Both the position numbers and the translations under genes were made by a program. A stretch of 7,329 nucleotides of DNA from Chthoniobacterales bacterium (lineage in GTDB: Bacteria > Verrucomicrobiota > Verrucomicrobiia > Chthoniobacterales > UBA10450), in contig JACCZQ010000264.1 of assembly GCA_013695905.1 (NCBI GenBank), forward strand, positions 1 to 7,329, in the 5' to 3' direction. Of this stretch, positions 1 through 5,913 are shown piece by piece. Each line of letters opens with the position of its first letter. The stretch's first letter is position 1. A model generated the notes under the pieces. The model was not told the origin of the DNA and did no database searches. It saw only the letters and a program-made list of their open reading frames with translations.

Positions 1-2
1 CC

Positions 3-347
3 CAGGATGAAGCGAAGACGAATAAGAAACTTCTCCTGCTCGATTTCACCGGCTCCGATTGGTGCGGCTGGTGCATCAAGCTCGACCGGGAAGTTTTCTC
101 CAAGCCGAGCTTTAAAGAATACGCGCGAAAAAATTTCGTGCTCCTGGACGTCGATTTCCCGCGCGGGAAAAGACTGACCACGACCCAGAAACAGCAGAAC
201 GAAAACCTCGCCGACGAGCATGGCGTCCGAAGCTTCCCCACGATCATCGTGTTCGACGGTAGCGGGAAAAAGCTCGGCCAGCTGGGCTATATGCCTGGCG
301 GACCCGACGCTTTCATCGCTGCTCTCGAAAAATTCCGGAGTCGCTAG
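3..347 (+). CDS. Thioredoxin-fold protein, 3' part only
   Basis: The gene enters from the left edge already in frame (codons begin at base 3), so its start and any signal peptide are missing. The visible 114 residues begin with a short polar stretch, then a beta strand rich in Leu (KLLLLDF). Next comes GSDWCGWCIKL with the redox CxxC motif CGWC at about residues 23-26. A later RSFPTIIVFD segment supplies the cis-proline loop (FPT) expected next to the CxxC in the thioredoxin fold. The protein ends with a helix (FIAALEKFRSR) before TAG. This matches the Thioredoxin_7-like family of thioredoxin domain proteins, many of which are exported and reduce or oxidise disulfides in the periplasm. Function as a thiol-disulfide oxidoreductase is inferred from the motif; the substrate and cellular location cannot be judged without the N-terminus. 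It converges on the histidine kinase gene downstream. Confidence 0.85.
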   Translation, partial: QDEAKTNKKLLLLDFTGSDWCGWCIKLDREVFSKPSFKEYARKNFVLLDVDFPRGKRLTTTQKQQNENLADEHGVRSFPTIIVFDGSGKKLGQLGYMPGGPDAFIAALEKFRSR

Positions 348-373
348 CGCGAGCGTCTCACAGAGCGCAGCGC
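347..373. repeat. Imperfect G+C-rich inverted repeat between convergent genes
   Basis: The 65-base gap between the two convergent stop codons can fold into a hairpin. GCGC at 347-350 pairs with GCGC at 370-373, and GCG-t-CTC at 353-359 pairs with GAGCGC at 363-368 around an ACA loop, with a small GA/A internal loop and one bulged T. There is no following T-run, so it is not a textbook intrinsic terminator. It could end transcription in both directions or be one copy of a dispersed palindromic repeat. Confidence 0.3.
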
Positions 374-412
374 GGCCATTCCACGGCGCCGGACCTTCAT
401 AGCTGAACGCCT

Positions 413-2305
413 CTAGTTCGCCCGCCCCGCCTCCAAGGTCCGCTGCAGTGCGTCCGCCAGTTCACTCCGCGTGAAGGGCTTTGGCAGCGCGCCGCGGAAA
501 CCGTAGGCGAGAAATTCCGAGAGCGCCGCTTCATCCGAGTAGCCGCTGCAGATGATCGCGTTCACGTCCGGGTCCATTCCCCGGAGCTTCTCGATCGTCG
601 CCACTCCACCCAGTCCGCCGCGCACCGTGGCGTCGAGAATGACCGCCTGAAAATTTTCCCCGCGCCGCAATGCCTTCTCATACGTGCGGATTGCCTCCAG
701 CCCATCCGGCACCGCGGTTACCTCATATCCGAGGGTGCCGAGCAGCTGCGACGTCAGCTCGCGGATCGACGCCTCATCGTCCATCACCAGCACGCGCTGA
801 TGGTTGAACCGAAAGGGCTTGTCGCGCGGCTGCTCGTCTTTCGGCGCCAGAGGCCCATCCGTGGCGCGCAGGTAGAACGCAAACGTCGATCCTTCATTCG
901 ATGTGCTCTCCAGGTGCAGCGAGCCGCCGTGCCTCTTCAGCACTGAATAGCTGATCGCCAACCCGAGACCGCTCGACGCCGGCTTCGTCGTGAAATACGG
1001 ATCGAAAATCTTCGTCGTCAGTTCATCGGCAATCCCGGTGCCGCGGTCGGTGATCGTCACCTTCACGTAGCGCCCGGCCGCCAGACGCAGCGCCTTTTTC
1101 TCCTCGATCTCCACATTCCGCGCCGTGATCCGCACGGTTCCACCGGCCGGCATCGCTTCGCGCGCGTTCAGGATCAGCGTGTTCACCACCTGCTCGATTT
1201 GTCCCGCGTCCACTTCCGCTTTCCACACTTCGGAAGGCATCTCAAAATCGACGCGAATGTTCGAACCATAGAGCGCAAACTCCGCCGCCTCGCGCAGCAG
1301 CGTCGAAACACAAGCCACTTTCTTGAGTGGTGCGCCGCCTTTCGAGAACGTGAGCAGCTGGCTGGAGAGATGGGCGGCATGTTGCGCCGCCTGCCCTGCT
1401 TTCGACAGGAACGAGAGAAGACCGCCGCAGTCATTCGGCGCCTCGATTTGCGCCAGTCCGATGTTGCCGGAGATCACCGTGAGGATGTCGTTCAGGTCAT
1501 GCGCGATGCCGCCCGCAAGTGTGCCCAGCGACTCCAGCTTACTCGTGGTGAGCCGCTCCCCTTCCGTGCGTTTGCGCTCCGTGATATCGCGGAAAAACAC
1601 TGAAATACCGCCGCCGCTCGGGTAGGCATGCACCTCCACCCACTTCTTGCCTTCGTCGTCGCCAGCCTCGAACTCCACCGCCACCTGCTCGCGCATGACG
1701 CGGCGGTAATTCGTCTCAAACACGGAGCCGAGCAGCTCCGGGAATTTCTCCCATAATTGAGCCCCGTAGAGCTCCGCCCGCGGCCGGTCGAGCAGGTACT
1801 CCGCCTCCGGATTGAGGTAGGTAAATCTCCAGTCGTGATCCACCGCGAAGAACCCGTCGGTGGTGTTCTCCAGGATGTTCGCCATCGTGCGGGCGGATTC
1901 CTGCAGCGCCGCGCGCGCGTGATTGCGCTCCGCCAGGTCGCTGATCTGCCGCTCGGCGACGGAGAGCCGCACGTTCAGCAACCCAAGATCAAGCGGCTTC
2001 GTCAGGTAATCGTTTGCGCCCGCCTCGAGCGCCTGCTGCAGGTCCTCGGTATCGGCCCGCGCCGTCACCAGCAGGATGAACATCTCGTCGCCGTTTGGTT
2101 TCGTCCGCAGCTCGCTGCACAATTGCACGCCGCTCTTCCCCGGCAGCATCCAATCGAGGATCAAAAACGGGAACTGCTCGTGCTCGAGGATGGCCTCGGC
2201 TTCCTCGGAGCTGGCGACCGCCCGCACCTCGTGCCCCCGGCGCTCGATCAACCGCTGGAGATTCCGGCGGCTATCGGCGTGATCTTCAATCAATAGAATC
2301 TTCAT
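413..2305 (-). CDS. Hybrid sensor histidine kinase, REC-PAS-HisKA-HATPase-REC
   Basis: This 630-residue protein should autophosphorylate on His and pass phosphate to Asp in a multi-step phosphorelay. The first receiver covers residues 1-120, with acidic pair E7/D8, phosphoacceptor D51 (LILDWMLPG), T81 and K103. A PAS domain spans about 140-243, ending DITERKR. The H-box is GGIAHDLND with H269. The ATP-binding domain has an N-box (N380, LILNAREAM), G1 (D420, DRGTGI), F-box (IFDPYFTTK) and G2 (SGLGLAIS). The second receiver is about 503-620 with D509/D510, D558, S587 and K609. No membrane segment is seen, so it should be cytoplasmic, and the PAS ligand is unknown. The ATG at 2303-2305 is chosen because the receiver begins exactly there; an upstream TTG at 2500 would add 65 residues unlike any domain. 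No Shine-Dalgarno is visible (the leader is pyrimidine-rich). No separate response regulator or HPt gene is adjacent, so the output partner is elsewhere. It is transcribed divergently from the deacetylase. Confidence 0.93.
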   Translation of the reverse strand: MKILLIEDHADSRRNLQRLIERRGHEVRAVASSEEAEAILEHEQFPFLILDWMLPGKSGVQLCSELRTKPNGDEMFILLVTARADTEDLQQALEAGANDYLTKPLDLGLLNVRLSVAERQISDLAERNHARAALQESARTMANILENTTDGFFAVDHDWRFTYLNPEAEYLLDRPRAELYGAQLWEKFPELLGSVFETNYRRVMREQVAVEFEAGDDEGKKWVEVHAYPSGGGISVFFRDITERKRTEGERLTTSKLESLGTLAGGIAHDLNDILTVISGNIGLAQIEAPNDCGGLLSFLSKAGQAAQHAAHLSSQLLTFSKGGAPLKKVACVSTLLREAAEFALYGSNIRVDFEMPSEVWKAEVDAGQIEQVVNTLILNAREAMPAGGTVRITARNVEIEEKKALRLAAGRYVKVTITDRGTGIADELTTKIFDPYFTTKPASSGLGLAISYSVLKRHGGSLHLESTSNEGSTFAFYLRATDGPLAPKDEQPRDKPFRFNHQRVLVMDDEASIRELTSQLLGTLGYEVTAVPDGLEAIRTYEKALRRGENFQAVILDATVRGGLGGVATIEKLRGMDPDVNAIICSGYSDEAALSEFLAYGFRGALPKPFTRSELADALQRTLEAGRAN

Positions 2306-2344
2306 CGTGGGAGAGGGAGGGGCAGCGGCGGCGAAAAGCCCTCG

Positions 2345-2372
2345 ACGATAGCTAAAGCAGGATGGCTGCCAA
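2345..2372 (-). promoter_or_regulatory. Candidate sigma-70-type promoter for the histidine kinase
   Basis: On the minus strand TTGGCA (2372-2367; 5 of 6 to TTGACA) is followed after 16 bases by TATCGT (2350-2345; 4 of 6 to TATAAT). Transcription would begin near 2338, about 33 bases before the chosen ATG. This also argues against the longer start at 2500, which would place the promoter inside the gene. It is a consensus match by eye only. Confidence 0.4.
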
Positions 2373-2454
2373 TTGTCCCTGCAGACTCTCTTCGCGCCCG
2401 AAGCACCGGGTGGCCCTGTTTTGAAGCCAGAGCAGCCGGGCAGCAGCACCTGTC

Positions 2455-2482
2455 TTGCGTTGCGAGCCGCCTCTGCTACATA
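2455..2482 (+). promoter_or_regulatory. Candidate promoter for the deacetylase-dynamin unit
   Basis: TTGCGT (2455-2460) is followed after 16 bases by TACATA (2477-2482). The latter is directly preceded by TGC, giving an extended -10 form (TGnTACATA). Transcription would start near 2489, leaving a leader of roughly 23 bases before the ATG at 2512. The match is by eye, and the -35 box is only moderate. Confidence 0.35.
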
Positions 2483-2511
2483 CACGAAACTTCGTGCCAA
2501 AGAACCTTTTC

Positions 2512-3441
2512 ATGTCCGGTCAACGGTTGTTCCTTTTCGCCCTGCTCGGGCTGTTTAGCTCCTGCGTCGCGGTCGCCCAGCAGCAGCAACCCATGCCACC
2601 GGCTGCTGAGCAGCCCCACGTCATCCCGCCGCCCGATCCCCCACGCGGCGGCCCGCAGATCACTTTCAATTCCGTTTACGTCGAGGAACCATACGTCGCC
2701 ATCACCTTCGATGACGGCCCGCACGCCACCCTCACTCCGAAGCTGCTCGACATGCTCGCGGCGCGAAAACTGAAGGCGACTTTCTTCGTCATCGGCAAGA
2801 ACGCCGTCGAGTACCCGCAGATCATGAAACGGATCGTGCAGGAGGGACACGAGCTGGCGAACCACAGCTGGTCGCACCCGAATCTCGGCAAAATGGGCGA
2901 CGACGGCGTCCGCTCGCAGCTGCAGAAAACCGACGACGCCATCAAAGCCGCCGCCGGTGCGCGCACCACCTTGTTCCGCCCGCCCTACGGCTCCATCACC
3001 CCGCGCCAAAAGCAATGGATCTACGACTCCTTGGGCTACCGCACCATCATCTGGGACGTGGATCCGTTTGATTGGAAACGCCCGGGACCAGGTGTGATTC
3101 GCGATCGCATCGTCACGCAATCGCGTCCCGGCTCCATCATCCTCCTGCACGATATCCACCCCGGCAGCGTCGAAGCCGTCCCGCAGACGCTGGATCAGCT
3201 CACCGCGAAAGGATTCAAGTTTGCCACCGTCTCCGAGTTGCTCGCCATGGCGAAAACGCCGCCGCCGAAGCCGAAAGCGACCGTCACGCCCATCCCGCAC
3301 ACACGCACCGGGGAACCGGTCACTCCGCCGCCATCACCCTCTCCCACCGCGCGCCGCGCCACCACTCCCGCAGCTTCGCCGGCCACTGCGCCCCCCTCTT
3401 CTCCGCGACCAGCTGAGCCGACCGGCACTCCGCGCGGCTAG
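2512..3441 (+). CDS. Secreted polysaccharide deacetylase (NodB family)
   Basis: A 309-residue exported enzyme expected to remove N- or O-acetyl groups from a polysaccharide such as peptidoglycan or chitin-like glycan, using a metal ion. Residues 1-22 form a signal peptide (hydrophobic LFLFALLGLF, likely cleavage after AVA before the Gln run). C18 in LFSSC is a weak lipobox, so a lipoprotein is possible. The NodB motifs are all present: TFDDGP (65-70, with D67 as catalytic base and D68 as metal ligand), HSWSH (118-122, metal His pair), RPPYG (156-160), DVDPFDW (182-188) and LLHD (211-214, catalytic His 213). From about 249 to the end the protein becomes a Pro/Thr/Ser/Ala-rich tail, probably a disordered spacer in the wall or envelope. 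The ATG at 2512 is preferred over a TTG at 2455 because it puts the signal peptide at the N-terminus. No strong ribosome site is seen. The dynamin-like gene follows after 9 bases, so the two are probably co-transcribed. The exact substrate cannot be read from sequence. Confidence 0.92.
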   Translation: MSGQRLFLFALLGLFSSCVAVAQQQQPMPPAAEQPHVIPPPDPPRGGPQITFNSVYVEEPYVAITFDDGPHATLTPKLLDMLAARKLKATFFVIGKNAVEYPQIMKRIVQEGHELANHSWSHPNLGKMGDDGVRSQLQKTDDAIKAAAGARTTLFRPPYGSITPRQKQWIYDSLGYRTIIWDVDPFDWKRPGPGVIRDRIVTQSRPGSIILLHDIHPGSVEAVPQTLDQLTAKGFKFATVSELLAMAKTPPPKPKATVTPIPHTRTGEPVTPPPSPSPTARRATTPAASPATAPPSSPRPAEPTGTPRG

Positions 3442-3450
3442 ATTGCCGGC

Positions 3451-5184
3451 ATGATCGCCGATCAATACCTGCAGCTTCGCACCGACCTCGAAACTGCCCT
3501 CGGAGCTCTGCTCAAGCTCAGCTCCGAAATGCGCCGCGGCCCTGCTGCGCTCGACACTCTGCAGGGGCTGCTCAGCGACATCCGCGAGCCGATTCTTTTC
3601 GTCGTCGTCGGTGAAGTAAAAGCCGGCAAGTCGTCGCTCCTCAACGCGCTCTTCGGCCAGGAATTCGCGAAAGTGGACGTGCTCCCGGCCACCGACCGCG
3701 TTTACATCTTTCGCTACGGCGAGCAGGCGAAGAGCGTCGAAGTCACGCCGCACCTCGTCGAGCGTTACGAGCCGATTCCCTTTCTCCGTGATTTCAACGT
3801 CGTGGACACCCCGGGCACGAACACCATCGTCGCCGAGCACCAGACGATCACCGAGAGTTTCATCCCGCGCGCCGACCTGGTGCTGTTCGTCTTCTCCGTC
3901 ATCAATCCGTGGACCCAATCCGCGTGGACTTTGCTCGATCTCGTCCAGAAAAAGTGGCTCAAGAACGTCGTCTTCGTTCTGCAACAAGCCGACCTGCGCG
4001 ACCCGGCCGAGATCGAGATCATCCGCCGCCACCTCGAAGACACCGCGCTGCAGAAGATCGGCTTCGCGCCGCCGACGTTCGCCGTCTCCGCGAAGAACGC
4101 GCTGCTCGCGCGCACCACCGGCCTCGACAAGGAGCGCCTCTGGAGCGAGAGCAACTTCGGCCCGCTCGAAGATCAAATAAATCGGATGGTCACCGAGAGC
4201 AGCGCCCGGATGTTGAAGCTGCAATCCACCGGGCGCACCGCGGGATTGATGCTCACCGAAGTGGTGGATGAAATCCGCGGCAGTTTCGACGTCATCGTTC
4301 GCGACGAGCAGCACCTCGCGCGCGTCTCCGAGTTTCTCAAGAACCGCAAAGAGCAGACGCTGCGGCAGATCGCGGGCTTCCTGCGCGGCGTCGAGAAAGC
4401 CTGCCGCGAAGCCGCGGAGCACGGCACGCGCTTCATCGAAGAAAAGCTCTCCTTCTGGAAAGCCTGGCGCCTCATCTGGAGCCGCGCCAAATGGCAGGAG
4501 GATTTCCAGCACGAAGTCGAGGAAAAGCTCCGCCACACCGTCCAGCCGCAGGTGGAGAACGCCGTCCAACTTCTCGAGACCGACCTCCGCGGTTTGTGGC
4601 CGCAGCTGCAGGACACCATCGAAGCGCACTTCGCTTCCGAGGGAAAAACGCAGATGTCGAAGACGATCCCCGATTTCGCGCGGCAACGCCGGGAGCTGCT
4701 GCAATCCATCGAGCTAACGCTGGTGGAGCGCATCGCCGGGAAAGGCGTGGAGGAGCAGCTCTCCCGCATCTTCCGCGAGAGTGCCACCTGGGTGCGTGTG
4801 CCGGCGGGCGTGGCGGCCGCGGGTGGATTAGCTACGCTCCTCGCGGCGATGATTCATGCGAGCGTTGTGGACGTGACAGGCGTGATCGCCGGCTCCGCGC
4901 TGGCGCTCGGCACCTTCGTCGCCATCACACAGCGGCGGAAGATTCTTAACGCCTACGAGAAGGAAATGGACAACAAACGACGGGAGTTAATCCAGGCTAT
5001 CGAGCAGCAGATGGAGCACGCCATCGACGTTTTTTATAAAGAGATCGAAGTCGCGTTCCAACCGCTCGCCGCCTTCTGCGAATCTGAGCGCAAACGTTAC
5101 GAGCCGCTCCTCCACCGCGTCGAAGCGATGCAGGAGGTATTCACCGGCGTCCGGCAGCGCCTCCAGCAGGTGCAGCACGGGTAG
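3451..5184 (+). CDS. Dynamin-like GTPase with predicted membrane hairpin
   Basis: A 577-residue large GTPase of the bacterial dynamin-like type, a family that binds and remodels membranes. After a short helical region, the GTPase domain spans about 48-250. P-loop G1 is GEVKAGKSS (54-62), G2 probably T81 in LPATDR, G3 is DTPG (119-122), and a SAK-type G5 lies at 213-215. The G4 position, normally N/TKxD, reads QQAD (178-181): D181 is kept but Lys is replaced by Gln. A long helical stalk follows (about 250-445). Two hydrophobic stretches at about 449-469 and 474-493 could form a re-entrant or two-pass hairpin like the membrane paddle of known bacterial dynamins. A charged coiled-coil-like region (about 497-572) closes the protein. 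Family membership rests on these features; the role (membrane repair, fission, vesicle formation or stress response) is not known. The 9-base gap behind the deacetylase suggests one transcript. No Shine-Dalgarno is visible before the ATG. Confidence 0.88.
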   Translation: MIADQYLQLRTDLETALGALLKLSSEMRRGPAALDTLQGLLSDIREPILFVVVGEVKAGKSSLLNALFGQEFAKVDVLPATDRVYIFRYGEQAKSVEVTPHLVERYEPIPFLRDFNVVDTPGTNTIVAEHQTITESFIPRADLVLFVFSVINPWTQSAWTLLDLVQKKWLKNVVFVLQQADLRDPAEIEIIRRHLEDTALQKIGFAPPTFAVSAKNALLARTTGLDKERLWSESNFGPLEDQINRMVTESSARMLKLQSTGRTAGLMLTEVVDEIRGSFDVIVRDEQHLARVSEFLKNRKEQTLRQIAGFLRGVEKACREAAEHGTRFIEEKLSFWKAWRLIWSRAKWQEDFQHEVEEKLRHTVQPQVENAVQLLETDLRGLWPQLQDTIEAHFASEGKTQMSKTIPDFARQRRELLQSIELTLVERIAGKGVEEQLSRIFRESATWVRVPAGVAAAGGLATLLAAMIHASVVDVTGVIAGSALALGTFVAITQRRKILNAYEKEMDNKRRELIQAIEQQMEHAIDVFYKEIEVAFQPLAAFCESERKRYEPLLHRVEAMQEVFTGVRQRLQQVQHG

Positions 5185-5189
5185 GCTGT

Positions 5190-5342
5190 TTATCGCATCC
5201 CAAAAATCGCGCGCGGGGTGATGAATTGCGAAGATCGCGCGGCACCATTGGGATTATTACTTCGACCGGCGATCAGCACCTCGGAAGGCCGCGGCATCCC
5301 AATGAGCGTCACCGTCAACGACGATTCTCTCTCGTCATCCGG
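5190..5342 (-). other. Protein-like reverse frame without a clear start (possible gene remnant or repeat)
   Basis: Read on the minus strand, this 50-codon frame runs from just after an in-frame stop at 5345-5343 to TAA at 5192-5190. It reads like ordinary protein (for example TLIGMPRPSEVLIAGRSNN near the middle). The only ATG codons are internal (5297-5295 and a late one before the stop), and its upstream end overlaps the 3' end of the TOPRIM-like gene by a few bases. It may be the decayed end of a gene, part of a dispersed repeat or chance. The opposite strand also has a 41-codon ATG frame at 5221-5346, so coding capacity here is ambiguous. Confidence 0.2.
5246..5304. repeat. Inverted repeat in the convergent intergenic region
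   Basis: In the 150-base gap between the dynamin stop and the TOPRIM-like gene, CATTGGGAT (5246-5254) and ATCCCAATG (5296-5304) are perfect 9-base inverted copies separated by 41 bases. The enclosed sequence holds a small CCT-CGGA-AGG hairpin (5279-5288). Just upstream, two CGCGCG segments (5208-5213, 5236-5241) can also pair. There is no T-run. This could be a structured terminator, a dispersed repeat or a mobile remnant; I cannot decide between them. Confidence 0.4.
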
Positions 5343-5913
5343 CTAGCGCTCTGACGCGCTGAGCGAAAGGAGCAAAACCCTTTGGACAACGCGTTTCGAG
5401 AGTATCTAGGTTAATGTGGTCAGCGATCTCTGAATAGATGGCGGCCGCGGTTTGGGCCTCTTCAATTCGCTCATGGATGCTTCCCAAAGCCCGCTTCGGA
5501 TGGCGGATTGTCTCTGGATCAGGTTGGCAATTAATGGGGAAGTTTAACACTTTTGTTAATGCTACTTCGTCGGCGAGCATCCAGGCGTCAAAGGTTCGTA
5601 TAGCTACTCCCAGCGCACGGCGAATTTTCCTGCCTGCGTAATTCTGTGCTTCCGTGAATTCTTTCGTTCGCTCGTGGCGACCATCCTCGTCGATCACCAG
5701 AATAACGGCATCGAATCCGCGCTTTTCGGCTTCGATCATCCATCGGACTGCCCTCTTGAAATAGCCCTGTCCCTTCCCATGATGAGCGTGAATACGACCC
5801 GCACTGACTTTGTCCTGATGGATATCCAGTTCGGCAGACGCAAGGCGGGAAATAATTGTTTTCAGCGCGCCCTCAAGCTCGCTCGCGCCCTCCGCGACGA
5901 TGAGAACCTTCAT
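5335..5913 (-). CDS. DUF4276-like, TOPRIM-type putative nuclease partner of the ATPase
   Basis: A 192-residue soluble protein. It begins MKVLIVAEGASE, where E8 sits in the loop after the first strand as in TOPRIM folds. A hydrophobic strand ILVIDEDGR carries D75 and D77, the DxD of TOPRIM domains. Between them is a His/Lys/Gly-rich stretch (HAHHGKGQG, 42-50). Later come FDAWMLAD (108-115) and DPETIRHPKRALG (132-144), which resemble conserved blocks of the DUF4276 family, and a C-terminal CPKGFAPF segment. In related gene pairs TOPRIM-like proteins cut nucleic acid under control of an ATPase; nuclease activity here is inferred, not shown. Its ATG overlaps the ATPase stop by 4 bases (ATGA at 5913-5910), which implies translational coupling and a joint function. 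An RloB-like or AriB-like (DUF4435) assignment is possible if DUF4276 is wrong. Function beyond the pair is unknown. Confidence 0.75.
   Translation of the reverse strand: MKVLIVAEGASELEGALKTIISRLASAELDIHQDKVSAGRIHAHHGKGQGYFKRAVRWMIEAEKRGFDAVILVIDEDGRHERTKEFTEAQNYAGRKIRRALGVAIRTFDAWMLADEVALTKVLNFPINCQPDPETIRHPKRALGSIHERIEEAQTAAAIYSEIADHINLDTLETRCPKGFAPFAQRVRALAG

Noticed and set aside
1757..2296. 179-codon plus-strand frame opposite the kinase
   Set aside because: It is antisense to the PAS and first receiver domains, which have intact catalytic residues; the frame has no independent motif or ribosome site.
2306..2500. N-terminal extension of the histidine kinase to a TTG at 2500
   Set aside because: The 65 extra residues resemble no domain and precede a receiver that starts at its own ATG. 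The extension would cover a good candidate kinase promoter and the deacetylase promoter region.
2455..2511. TTG start for the deacetylase 19 codons upstream
   Set aside because: It would bury the signal peptide behind a polar leader and overlap the likely -35 box.
2476..3300. 274-codon minus-strand open frame opposite the deacetylase
   Set aside because: It is antisense to a gene with all five NodB motifs, and its translation is Arg/Gly/Asp/Val-rich with no domain.
3334..4704. 456-codon minus-strand open frame opposite the dynamin gene
   Set aside because: It lies fully antisense to a gene with clear GTPase motifs. Its translation is Leu/Asp/Glu/Arg-rich low-complexity without recognisable domains, as expected from the reverse strand of G+C-rich coding DNA.
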